From: a virus
Direction: 5' to 3' (one strand)
DNA length: 44,756 nt
IMG/VR virus record: IMGVR_UViG_3300021233_000060
Location: 1 to 44,756 of that record
The position numbers and the translations under genes were made by a program. A model generated the notes under the pieces. That model saw nothing but the letters and a program-made list of their open reading frames with translations, ran no database searches and was not told the DNA's origin. Shown in pieces: positions 6,783-14,418 of this stretch (position 1 is the stretch's first letter; the number at the start of each line of letters is the position of its first letter).

Positions 6783-6957
6783 AGCTAACACAAAAGTATC
6801 TGCTGTGATGAAAGAGTTCAAAGCAGGTAAGCTACACGCAGGTAAAGACCCTGATGGAAAGGGGCCACGTAAAGCTCCTACTGTAAAGAATCCCAAGCAA
6901 GCTATTGCCATTGCGCTTAGCCAAGCGGGTAAAGCCAAGAAGCAAAAAGGAAAGTAA
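6769..6957 (+). CDS. Small Lys-rich protein, DUF6496-like
   Basis: The product has 62 residues, about a quarter of them lysine. The pattern VMKEFKAGKLHAGKDPDGKG then VKNPKQAIAIALSQAGKAKK matches what I remember of DUF6496, a short family in bacteria and phages with KQAIAIALSEA near the C-terminus. Function unknown; the charge suggests nucleic-acid binding or packaging with DNA in the head. It is the first of four consecutive genes whose products end in a lysine-rich tail of the form K(K/Q)KGK. Confidence 0.75.
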   Translation: MKKSKANTKVSAVMKEFKAGKLHAGKDPDGKGPRKAPTVKNPKQAIAIALSQAGKAKKQKGK

Positions 6958-6959
6958 TC

Positions 6960-7241
6960 ATGGCCGATAAATTTGTAACTAAATATTCTGGACGTTCAGG
7001 CTCTAGTGCCGCTTTGGTTAGCCCAAAAGCAAAACGAAAAATCACACAGAAGGGCGGCGTTGAGTTTGGTACTGGACGAGAAATTTCTGCTGCAGGTAAA
7101 AAATATGGCACTACAGATGAAAAACTAGGCACGGAATATACGACAGTGCGTTCTGGTAGCAAGTCTGCAAAGACGTATGCTAAAAAAGGTAAGTTTGCTG
7201 CTTCTTCCAAGCCCATTGCACCAAACAAAAAAGGTAAATAA
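6960..7241 (+). CDS. Small Lys/Ser/Gly-rich basic protein
   Basis: The product has 93 residues, basic and low in hydrophobic residues, probably disordered. It begins MADKFVTKYSGRSGSS and ends SKPIAPNKKGK. The gene starts 2 bases after the previous stop and is followed after 2 bases by the next, so the four small genes at 6769-8088 form one translational block. I do not recognise the family. The tail and composition suggest a relation to its neighbours, perhaps as a DNA-associated virion protein. Confidence 0.7.
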   Translation: MADKFVTKYSGRSGSSAALVSPKAKRKITQKGGVEFGTGREISAAGKKYGTTDEKLGTEYTTVRSGSKSAKTYAKKGKFAASSKPIAPNKKGK

Positions 7242-7243
7242 AT

Positions 7244-7465
7244 ATGGCTATCAAAGAATCTAAAACTGGTGAGAAGTACAAAACTAAAGCTGCAATGATG
7301 AAGCATGAAAAAGGTGAAGGGCCGAAAGAACGTAAACGCGAATACGGCTCCACTAAAGGTGCTGAGTGTCCCAAGTGTGGCAAGGTTATGAAGATGGCTA
7401 AAGGTGGTGCTGTTAAGAAGCCTACGTGTATGGCCTGCGGTGGTATGGCTAAGAAGGGTAAATAA
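7244..7465 (+). CDS. Small Lys-rich protein with a zinc-ribbon-like pattern
   Basis: The product has 73 residues. CPKC at residues 43-46 and CMAC at 63-66 could hold one zinc ion. Between them lies KMAKGGAVKK, an AKGG word also found in the products of 7468, 14419 and, as ATGG, 24178. The C-terminus is GGMAKKGK. The N-terminal half is charged and helical (KYKTKAAMMKHEKGEG). Role unknown; a nucleic-acid-binding virion component is the simplest guess. Confidence 0.7.
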   Translation: MAIKESKTGEKYKTKAAMMKHEKGEGPKERKREYGSTKGAECPKCGKVMKMAKGGAVKKPTCMACGGMAKKGK

Positions 7466-7467
7466 TC

Positions 7468-8088
7468 ATGGCTGAACCCAAAGAGGGTGTAGACTTCGAG
7501 TTTCGTACTGTAAAGACTAAAGACGGTAAAACTGCGTACAAGAATCGTCACTTCTTTTCTGCTGCTGAGAAAGCTGCACGTAACGCCCCTAAAGCTGCTC
7601 CTGTGAAAGCTAAGGAACCTACCCCTACCAAAGCTACCAAAGCGGCTCCTAAGCCTACTCAGGATGCTATGAAAGGCTATCGCAAGGGTGATGTTACCAC
7701 TGCTCCTATTGGCGGCACTGGTGGTCGTACTGCGCCTAAGTCTACAGCTTCTGTGGTTGCTACAGCAAAGCAGGGTATTGATAAGGCCACTAAGAAGCCT
7801 CAACCTCGTCACCCTGATTCGTCGCCACGTTTGTCCGGACCATTTACTGTTGCTAATACTATTGCTCTAGGAGGCTACACTAAGGAAGAATACGATGCAA
7901 TGACTCCTGCTGAACGTGTAGCTAAAGGTCTGCCTCGTGGACTTGGGCGTTACGCTATTCGAGAAGAAACTTTTAAGCCTAGTAATGCAGTAGCTCCTAC
8001 TAAGAAAGCTACTCCTACTATTGCACAAGCAGGAAAAGCGGGTCGCTATGCTAAAGGCGGCATGGTTAAGAAAAAAGGTAAGTGCTAA
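7468..8088 (+). CDS. Ala/Lys/Pro-rich basic protein with AKGG tail
   Basis: The product has 206 residues with a low-complexity middle rich in Ala, Lys, Pro and Thr (KAAPVKAKEPTPTKATKAAP), resembling histone-tail-like DNA-binding sequence. A more ordered segment follows (YTKEEYDAMTPAERVAKGLP). The end, RYAKGGMVKKKGKC, combines the AKGG word with the lysine-rich tail of this gene block and adds a terminal cysteine. It may condense DNA or act as an internal head protein. No family recognised. Confidence 0.7.
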   Translation: MAEPKEGVDFEFRTVKTKDGKTAYKNRHFFSAAEKAARNAPKAAPVKAKEPTPTKATKAAPKPTQDAMKGYRKGDVTTAPIGGTGGRTAPKSTASVVATAKQGIDKATKKPQPRHPDSSPRLSGPFTVANTIALGGYTKEEYDAMTPAERVAKGLPRGLGRYAIREETFKPSNAVAPTKKATPTIAQAGKAGRYAKGGMVKKKGKC

Positions 8089-8463
8089 ATGGCAGGACTA
8101 CAAGGTACACTACTAGCCAAGACAACACGGTTCATTTCGTATAACGTGTCTGCAAACGTCTCAGGTACGCAGTATACCTTGTACGAATGTCCAGCTAACT
8201 GTAACGCTTACATGCACTTGCTATTTGCCGCTAATGCGGACGGCAACACTACTCTATCTATTAGCTGGTATAGAACGCGATATAGTGACACTTTTGCTAT
8301 TCTTGGTGGCAAAAACATGGTATCGGGTGAGTATGTTCAGCTTAGTAATGGCTTTATTGTTATGGAGCCGGGAGATAAGATTCTAGTAACAGTTACTGCA
8401 ACAGGTACTCCTAATATGGATGTTTTGTGTACAGTAGAAGAAGTATTTAGGCCGATTGGATAA
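8089..8463 (+). CDS. Small beta-rich structural protein
   Basis: The product has 124 residues, probably an all-beta sandwich: alternating hydrophobic strands (SGTQYTLYECPANCNAYMHLL, NTTLSISWYRTRY) and a late FIVMEPGDKILVTVTATG. The phrase GGKNMVSGEYVQLSNGFIVME recalls small virion proteins seen near the terminase genes in podoviruses of aquatic bacteria, but the exact role (decoration, head completion or tail) is not known to me. It directly precedes the small terminase and starts on the base after the previous stop. Confidence 0.7.
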   Translation: MAGLQGTLLAKTTRFISYNVSANVSGTQYTLYECPANCNAYMHLLFAANADGNTTLSISWYRTRYSDTFAILGGKNMVSGEYVQLSNGFIVMEPGDKILVTVTATGTPNMDVLCTVEEVFRPIG

Positions 8464-8466
8464 ACT

Positions 8467-8841
8467 ATGGCACGTAATCTAACAGAACAACAACAGCTTT
8501 TCCTTGAGGTGCTATTTGATGGTGCTAATGGCGATGTAGTTGTAGCTAAACAAATGGCAGGGTACAGTGATTCAACGAGTACCTCATACATTGTGAATAC
8601 GCTTAAAGATGAGATTGCTGAGGCTACACGTAGCTACTTGGCACGTATTGCTCCCAAAGCTGCTATTTCTATGTCAGGGGCTTTAGATGACCCTACTACT
8701 CTTGGTCTTCGTGATAAGATGATTGCTGCTCGTGACATTCTTGATCGCACTGGCTTTGCTAAAACTGAGAAAGTTGATCTTGGTAGTTCCGCCATCTTCA
8801 TTCTGCCACCTAAGAATGCTGCAGACGATGAAGAGGATTGA
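8467..8841 (+). CDS. terS: Terminase small subunit
   Basis: The product has 124 residues. The N-terminal part (LTEQQQLFLEVLFDGANGD, VVVAKQMAGYSDSTSTSY) has the layout of the helix-turn-helix DNA-binding domain of small terminases; the middle (LGLRDKMIAARDILDRTG) matches the helical oligomerisation part, and the end is acidic. It recognises the packaging site and hands DNA to the large subunit. Position just before the large subunit supports this. The stop overlaps the start of the next gene. Confidence 0.8.
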   Translation: MARNLTEQQQLFLEVLFDGANGDVVVAKQMAGYSDSTSTSYIVNTLKDEIAEATRSYLARIAPKAAISMSGALDDPTTLGLRDKMIAARDILDRTGFAKTEKVDLGSSAIFILPPKNAADDEED

Positions 8842-9268
8842 GCGGTTAGAACGTGAAGACTTGGGCTTTTGGCAGCTACCGTTGCCAGAAGACCCTACTG
8901 CTAAGTATCGCTCAGAGTGGGAGAGCATTCCTAACTTAACATACAACAACCACATTCCATTTGGTTATGAAGTTGATGCTAATGATACGGAGTGGCTTAT
9001 ACCAATTAGTAAAGAGCTAGAGCTTTTAGAGCTTGCAAAAGATCACGTAAAGAGGTATAGTTATCGTGATGTAGCTGCTTGGTTATCAGCGCAAAGCGGT
9101 AGAACGATATCGCATACTGGATTGAAACGAAGGATTGAAGTTGAGCGAAAACGTAAAACAGTCGCTACCCTTAAACGCTATTACGCCAAAAAGCTTCAAA
9201 GGATCATCGAACAAATCGAAACCCTTGAGCACAGGCGTACAGGGGCGAAAAAGGGGTCGACCAACTAA
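8828..9268 (+). CDS. Hypothetical protein between terminase subunits
   Basis: The product has 146 residues when started at ATG 8828 (MKRIERLEREDLG), which overlaps the small terminase end by 14 bases; an in-frame start at 8723 would overlap far more. The C-terminal half is basic and helical (VAAWLSAQSGRTISHTGLKR, then RYYAKKLQRIIEQIE) and reads like a resolvase-type or terminase-type helix-turn-helix DNA-binding region followed by a coiled coil. Its last 128 bases overlap the proposed start of the large terminase. Possibly a packaging helper or second DNA-recognition protein; function unproven. Confidence 0.7.
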   Translation: MKRIERLEREDLGFWQLPLPEDPTAKYRSEWESIPNLTYNNHIPFGYEVDANDTEWLIPISKELELLELAKDHVKRYSYRDVAAWLSAQSGRTISHTGLKRRIEVERKRKTVATLKRYYAKKLQRIIEQIETLEHRRTGAKKGSTN

Positions 9269-9470
9269 GCAAGAAGTTGAAGAGCGTAAGAAAGCTGCTG
9301 AAAAAGAGGCTAAACTACGCTTTAACGTGACTGTTCCTGCTACTCCTGTGGCAGCTAAGTTTGATCTATATGACGCACAGAACGTTGTGTTTAAGCCAAA
9401 CGAAGGGCCACAAACTGAATTTCTGAGTGCTTCCGAGAGACAAGTTCTTTTCGGTGGTGCTGCTGGTGGT
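9141..9470 (+). CDS. terL: Terminase large subunit, exon 1
   Basis: This exon encodes the N-terminal 110 residues of the packaging ATPase. It ends inside the Walker A motif: FGGAAGG here, joined to GKSYAML in exon 2. A TTG start at 9141 is preferred because AAGGA lies 6 bases upstream; TTG 9225 is a shorter alternative and no ATG is available. The N-terminal extension contains GRKRGRPTK, an AT-hook-like DNA-binding word. Without splicing the frame hits a stop at 9503. The last six exon bases, GGTGGT, pair with GCCACC at 9488-9493 in the intron, which fixes the 5' splice site after 9470. Confidence 0.85.
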
Positions 9471-10316
9471 AAAGCAGATTCCTCCTATCGCCACCTTTTC
9501 TGAGTAATCAGATCAAAATAAACTTCGTGAACTGCTGGAAACTCTTTATTCTACTGTGCGCTACAACATAACTGGAAACGGTAAGTGTGAATGCTTGAAA
9601 AGCACAGAAGTTAGACAATCAGCATCCAAGCGCCGTATAGGTGAAGGTTCAGAGGCCATCCCGAAAGGGAGTAGGGGTAACACCCGAAGCGCGAAGCCCC
9701 AGCAATGGGTGAAGATATGGTCCAAGGTAAAGTAAAGGCCAGCGAAAGCTGAAGTACCAAGGGTAGAAATATGTATACACTATACAAGGCCACGTCACCT
9801 TCTGGAAAGACGTACATAGGAATAACTAATAACGTAAAGCGACGAATGAAGGAGCACAATAGTAGCCCTTACTCATTTGGAAATGCCTTACGCAAATACG
9901 GAAAAGATGCTTTTACATTTGAGTATGAGCGTTTTAATACTGTAGAAGAGGCGCTAAAAAGAGAAGCTGAGTTAGTTTCACTTGACACATTAGCCTCTGG
10001 TATGCTATACAACGAATCTGTTGGAGGCACGTTCAGTAACGTATTAAGGGACAATAATCCTATGCACAATCCAGAAGTACTTAGTAAGCATCCTAATCTT
10101 TTTAGCACAGACAATAATCCAATGAATAATCCTGAGATTAGAGCTAAAGCTAGTGAGTATCAAGATGCTACGAAGAAACGTATCAGTATTGAAGGTGTAG
10201 AGTATTTTGGAGTTAGAGAAGCTGCTAGAAAGTTAAACACGTATAGGCAACTAATCGTGTATAGGCTTAAGTCAAAACAGTTTCCTGATTGGTACTATGT
10301 CTAACACTTTACCTTG
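9471..10316 (+). ncRNA. Group I intron in terminase large subunit
   Basis: This 846-base intron splits the ATPase Walker A codons. Exon ends in T and the intron in G, as group I introns require. P1: exon GGUGGU with GCCACC (9488-9493), with the expected U-G wobble at the cut. P10: exon 2 GGUA with UAUC just 5' of that guide. Core elements match the known pattern: P-like GAACTGCTGGAAA (9527-9539), Q-like AATCAGCATCCAAGC (9617-9631), R-like GGTTCAGAGG (9646-9655) and S-like GAAGATATGGTCC (9711-9723). The homing gene lies after S, in the P9 region. It carries its own ribosome-site region upstream of 9771. Confidence 0.92.
9771..10304 (+). CDS. GIY-YIG homing endonuclease (intron-encoded)
   Basis: The product has 177 residues. 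The N-terminal GIY-YIG nuclease domain shows YTLYKATSPSG, TYIGITNN, then RRMKEH with the conserved Arg, FGNALRKYG, and a Glu in KREAELVSL. The C-terminal half has two NNPM.NPE words (NUMOD3-like) and a final IEGVEYFGVREAARKL segment of NUMOD1 type, which bind DNA. It would cut intronless terminase genes and drive intron spread. It lies wholly inside the intron, after the catalytic core, and ends 12 bases before the 3' splice site. Confidence 0.93.
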   Translation: MYTLYKATSPSGKTYIGITNNVKRRMKEHNSSPYSFGNALRKYGKDAFTFEYERFNTVEEALKREAELVSLDTLASGMLYNESVGGTFSNVLRDNNPMHNPEVLSKHPNLFSTDNNPMNNPEIRAKASEYQDATKKRISIEGVEYFGVREAARKLNTYRQLIVYRLKSKQFPDWYYV

Positions 10317-11612
10317 GGTAAGAGCTATGCTATGCTTGCTGACCCTCTGCGGGATATGAATAACCCTAACTTCTCTGGGTTGCTTGTTCGTCACACCACA
10401 GAGGAACTGCGAGAGCTTATCACTAAGTCTCAGGATTTGTACCCTAAAGCTATTCCGGGAATTGTTTGGAGTGAGCGAAAGCAACAGTGGACTACACCTC
10501 GTGGAGCACGTTTGTGGATGAGCTTTCTGGACAGAGAGACTGACGTTATGCGTTACCAAGGGCAGGCGTTTAACTGGATTGGCTTCGATGAATTGACGCA
10601 ATGGGCTACACCTTACGCATTCAACTATATGGGATCACGTCTTCGTACATCTGATCCAGCATTGCGTTTGTATATGCGTTGTACGTCAAACCCCGGTGGT
10701 CCCGGTCACGGCTGGGTTAAGAAGGGCTTCATTGATCCTGCACCGTACAATACTTCCTTCGCTGCCACTGACTTTGAAACGGGTGAAGAACTACGTTTCC
10801 CTAAAGGTCACACCAAAGAAGGTAAGGCTTTGTATAAGCGTAGGTTCATTCCTGCAACGCTATTTGATAACCCTTATCTGGCTTCTGATGGTGAGTATGA
10901 ATCTATGCTGCTGTCACTTCCCGAAGCCCAGCGCAGACAACTTCTGTACGGGGATTGGGATATTAGCGATGGTGCAGCGTTCACTGAGTTTAACAGGAAG
11001 ATACACGTAATTGAGCCTTTTGACATACCTCGTGATTGGATTCGCTTTAGGGCTGCTGACTATGGCTATGGTAGTAAAACTGCTGTTCTTTGGTTTGCTA
11101 TTGCGCCAGATGAGCAACTCATAGTTTATCGGGAACTTTACACGTCTAAAGTAACTGCTGTTGACTTGGCAGATATGATTAACGAAATTGAACGTAACGA
11201 ATCCATGCGCTACGGTGTGCTCGACTCTTCGTTGTGGCATAAACGGGGTGACACTGGACCATCACTAGCTGAGCAGATGATTATGAAGGGTTGCCGCTGG
11301 CGTCCGTCAGATCGAAGCAAAGGCTCTCGTGTAGCAGGTAAGAACGAGATTCACCGCCGCTTGCAGGTTGATCAGTACACAGGTGAACCTCGCTTGGTGT
11401 TCTTCAACACTTGTGTTAACATTATCTCTGAATTGCCTATTCTACCACTATCTCGCAACAATCCAGAAGACGTTGACACTAATGCTAACGACCACGGCTA
11501 CGATGCTCTTCGTTATGGCTGCATGAGTAGACCTCGCAGTGGCTTGTGGGACTATGATCCTACCACTTCAAGTAGCGGCTTTCAAGCTAGCGATTCCCTC
11601 TTTGGTTACTAA
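10317..11612 (+). CDS. terL: Terminase large subunit, exon 2
   Basis: This exon supplies residues 111-541 of the packaging motor. It opens with GKSYAMLADP, completing Walker A. Walker B is WIGFDELTQW (Asp201, Glu202 of the spliced protein). The C-terminal RNase H-like nuclease shows RAADYGYGSKTAV with its Asp, GVLDSSLWHKRG, and a final NDHGYDALRYG acid. The spliced length of about 541 residues is usual for podovirus terminases. The protein pumps DNA into the prohead through the portal encoded just downstream. A frame from TTG 10314 exists but would lack the P-loop and make no active enzyme alone. Confidence 0.95.
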   Translation, partial: GKSYAMLADPLRDMNNPNFSGLLVRHTTEELRELITKSQDLYPKAIPGIVWSERKQQWTTPRGARLWMSFLDRETDVMRYQGQAFNWIGFDELTQWATPYAFNYMGSRLRTSDPALRLYMRCTSNPGGPGHGWVKKGFIDPAPYNTSFAATDFETGEELRFPKGHTKEGKALYKRRFIPATLFDNPYLASDGEYESMLLSLPEAQRRQLLYGDWDISDGAAFTEFNRKIHVIEPFDIPRDWIRFRAADYGYGSKTAVLWFAIAPDEQLIVYRELYTSKVTAVDLADMINEIERNESMRYGVLDSSLWHKRGDTGPSLAEQMIMKGCRWRPSDRSKGSRVAGKNEIHRRLQVDQYTGEPRLVFFNTCVNIISELPILPLSRNNPEDVDTNANDHGYDALRYGCMSRPRSGLWDYDPTTSSSGFQASDSLFGY

Positions 11613-11621
11613 GGAAAAAGT

Positions 11622-13706
11622 ATGAACGATCCACAAAATAGCTTTGACACTGACGAGTCTGCTGCACTCGAAGATACAAAGAAGAATGATCTGGTAGACG
11701 TTAAAAGTGGCACCATTGTCTCTTACGTCATGGATCAGTTTAACTCAAGCGAAACTGCACGATATAATGATGAACAGAGGTGGCTTGAAGCCTATCGTAA
11801 CTATCGTGGTATCTACGGCCCCGATGTACAATTCACAGAAACGGAAAAGTCTCGTGTTTTCATTAAAGTCACTAAAAGCAAAGTGCAAGCAGCTTACGGA
11901 CAGATTTGTGACGTACTGTTTGGATCAGCTTCTTTTCCTCTATCTGTTAATCCTACTGTACTGCCTGATGGCGTCGCTGAAGATGTTAGCTTTGACGTTT
12001 CTCCGCAAGCAGAACAAGGCGCTGCAGAACTTAAAGCTGCGTTTAGCAAAGAGGACATGAAGCTTAAGAAGGGTGAAACTATTCAGCAACTGCAGGAACG
12101 CCTCGGCGCTATGCAGAAGAAGCTGGCACCCGTCTCTGACCGTCTTGTCGAAGGTCCGGGAACTACTCCTACGTCTGTAACTTTCTCCCCTGCCATGGTT
12201 GCAGCTAAGAAGATGGAAAAGAAGATTAAGGATCAACTTGACGAATCTGGTGCTTCTAAGCAACTTCGTATGTTTGCATTTGAACAGACTGTATTTGGTA
12301 CTGGTATCTTGAAGGGTCCGCTTGCAGTTAACAAAGAGTATCCCAATTGGACTGATACAGGTGAATATGAACCTTTGATCAAAACTGTTCCTACTACTGC
12401 ACACGTTTCAATCTGGAACTTCTATCCTGACCCTGATGCAGCTAACATGGAAGAGTGTGAGTACACTATTGAACGTCACAAGCTTTCTCGTTCTCAGATG
12501 CGTAAGCTTAAGCAGCGCCCCTTCTTCCGTAACAACTCCATTGATACAGCTATCAAGCTTGGTGAGAACTACACTAAGAAGTATTGGGAAAGCATCATGG
12601 AAGACGATGCTGTACGCGACAAGGCTGAACGCTACGAAGTCTTCGAGTATTGGGGTTTTGTTGACACTGAGTTGCTCAAAAAGCATGGTCTAGTAGTTCC
12701 TGCTGACATGGCTAAGCAAGACCAGCTAAGTGTCAATATTTGGGTGTGTAATAATCAGGTTCTGCGTCTTGTTATGAACCCGTTTAAGCCTATGCTGCTG
12801 CCTTACTTCGCTGCCCCTTACGAAATCAATCCATACAGCTTCTTCGGTATCGGCTTGGCAGAGAACATGGCTGACACTCAAATGCTTATGAATGGCTTCA
12901 TGCGTATGGCTGTCGATAACGCTGTGCTGAGTGGTAACTTGGTGTTTGAAGTGGATGAAACTAACCTCGTTCCGGGTCAAGACTTGAAAGTGTATCCGGG
13001 CAAGGTGTTTAGGCGTCAAGGTGGTGCTCCGGGTCAAGCTATCTTCGGTACTAAATTCCCCAACGTAGCAAACGAAAATCTTCAACTATTTGATAAAGCA
13101 CGGGTACTAGCAGATGAATCTACAGGCTTCCCCTCTTTCGCTCATGGACAAACTGGTGTTAGTGGCGTGGGGCGTACAGCCTCTGGTATTTCCATGCTTA
13201 TGTCTGCTGCTAATGGTAGCATCCGCACTGTTGTAAAGAACATTGATGACTATCTGTTGGCACCTCTAGGTAAGGCTTTCTTTAGCTTCAACATGCAGTT
13301 TGACCACGATCCTGAGATTAAGGGTGACTTGGAGATTAAGGCAGAAGGCACAGAGTCGCTTATGGCTAACGAGATTCGTTCTCAGCGTCTTATGCAATTC
13401 CTGCAAACAGCACAGAACCCTGCGCTTATGCCCTTCGTTAAAGCTGACTATATCCTTCGTGAGATTGCTAAGTCGCTTGATCTTGATCCTGACAAAGTTA
13501 CGAACAGCCTTGGTGATGCAGCTATTCAAGCTGAAATCTTCAAGAAGTTTGCACCTCCTGCTGGCGCTATGCCTCAAGAGGGACAGGGTGCTCCTGCTGT
13601 AAGTGATCCTACTGGTGCTGGTGGTGGAAACATCGGCACTGGCATGGTTCCAAATCCGGGGGAACAAGGTTTTGCTGCTAACACTGGTGGGGGGATGCCG
13701 CAATGA
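11622..13706 (+). CDS. Portal protein
   Basis: The product has 694 residues, close in size to P22-type portals and larger than T7's. Visible features: an N-terminal DQFNSSETARYNDEQRWLEAYRNYRG helix region, an EMxKxIKDQLDESGASKQLR-like clip region around residues 195-215, NIWVCNNQVLRL and NPYSFFGIGLAENMADTQ in the core, and a C-terminal GQTGVSGVGRTASGISMLM segment typical of podovirus portals. The tail is Gly/Pro-rich (GAGGGNIGTGMVPNPGEQG). It forms the dodecameric ring through which DNA enters and leaves. AAGGA precedes the start, and the gene follows the terminase by 9 bases. Confidence 0.92.
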   Translation: MNDPQNSFDTDESAALEDTKKNDLVDVKSGTIVSYVMDQFNSSETARYNDEQRWLEAYRNYRGIYGPDVQFTETEKSRVFIKVTKSKVQAAYGQICDVLFGSASFPLSVNPTVLPDGVAEDVSFDVSPQAEQGAAELKAAFSKEDMKLKKGETIQQLQERLGAMQKKLAPVSDRLVEGPGTTPTSVTFSPAMVAAKKMEKKIKDQLDESGASKQLRMFAFEQTVFGTGILKGPLAVNKEYPNWTDTGEYEPLIKTVPTTAHVSIWNFYPDPDAANMEECEYTIERHKLSRSQMRKLKQRPFFRNNSIDTAIKLGENYTKKYWESIMEDDAVRDKAERYEVFEYWGFVDTELLKKHGLVVPADMAKQDQLSVNIWVCNNQVLRLVMNPFKPMLLPYFAAPYEINPYSFFGIGLAENMADTQMLMNGFMRMAVDNAVLSGNLVFEVDETNLVPGQDLKVYPGKVFRRQGGAPGQAIFGTKFPNVANENLQLFDKARVLADESTGFPSFAHGQTGVSGVGRTASGISMLMSAANGSIRTVVKNIDDYLLAPLGKAFFSFNMQFDHDPEIKGDLEIKAEGTESLMANEIRSQRLMQFLQTAQNPALMPFVKADYILREIAKSLDLDPDKVTNSLGDAAIQAEIFKKFAPPAGAMPQEGQGAPAVSDPTGAGGGNIGTGMVPNPGEQGFAANTGGGMPQ

Positions 13707-13903
13707 GTAGCGGCACCCTCAAACGATTCGTAAATGATCCTGAGTTTTGGAAAGCCTTTGTGATTGAGCTTGATGAAGCCATCGCTATGCAACATAAAAA
13801 TCTGGAACAGAGTGTTGATCCTGTTGATGTATATCGTTGCCAAGGTCAAATCTTTGCTTTGAAGAAACTTAAGCAAATGCGAGATAAGTATAATGGACAA
13901 TGA
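13703..13903 (+). CDS. Small helical protein after portal
   Basis: The product has 66 residues, starts within the portal stop (ATGA overlap) and is almost entirely helical (FWKAFVIELDEAIAMQHKNL, then RCQGQIFALKKLKQMRDKYN). Short helical proteins of this kind commonly follow the portal in podoviruses, but I know no proven role. Coupling suggests it is needed in similar amounts to the portal, perhaps for prohead assembly. The HNH gene starts 11 bases before its end. Confidence 0.75.
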   Translation: MSSGTLKRFVNDPEFWKAFVIELDEAIAMQHKNLEQSVDPVDVYRCQGQIFALKKLKQMRDKYNGQ

Positions 13904-14417
13904 AACTAAAGTGTGTAATAGGTGTCTAGTTAATAAACCTTTAGCACACTTTAGTCCAAATAAAACTAAGCCGCAGGGAGTTAAGTATTCGTGTAAACCT
14001 TGCTCTGCCAAAGAAGCAAAACTGCGAAGAAAAGAAATACCACTTACAAAAGAACAAAAAGAAGCAGCAAAAGCCAGAAGTTCTGCGTGGAGAGAGCTTA
14101 ACCCTACTAGAGCAAAGCAGATCAAAGCTATAAGTGTAGCAAAGAAGCCTTACGTTAAGAGGGCTGCTGCAGCTAGATATAGAGCCTCAAAGAACGGAGC
14201 TACCCCTAGCTGGCTTACAGAAGAGCAGAAGCAAGAGATACAGAACTTCTACAGACTTAAAGATGATGTTATTTTAATAAGCGGAGAGTTATATCACGTA
14301 GATCATATTGTGCCACTTAAGGGTGATACCGTATGTGGACTACACGTTCCGTGGAATCTTCAATTACTTCCATCTGACCTTAACTGTAGAAAATCTAACA
14401 CATACAATGGATGGTAA
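13893..14417 (+). CDS. Free-standing HNH homing endonuclease
   Basis: The product has 174 residues: an N-terminal zinc-ribbon (CNRC, then CKPC; residues about 8-37), a basic helical middle, and a C-terminal HNH core, YHVDHIVPLKG then HVPWNLQLLP then NCRKSN, with the His-Asn-His-type residues in place. No intron hallmarks are seen around it, so it is a free-standing homing gene inserted between the portal-linked gene and the next virion gene. It overlaps the previous gene by 11 bases and its stop touches the next start, so it hitchhikes on virion translation. Confidence 0.92.
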   Translation: MDNETKVCNRCLVNKPLAHFSPNKTKPQGVKYSCKPCSAKEAKLRRKEIPLTKEQKEAAKARSSAWRELNPTRAKQIKAISVAKKPYVKRAAAARYRASKNGATPSWLTEEQKQEIQNFYRLKDDVILISGELYHVDHIVPLKGDTVCGLHVPWNLQLLPSDLNCRKSNTYNGW

Positions 14418-14418
14418 T

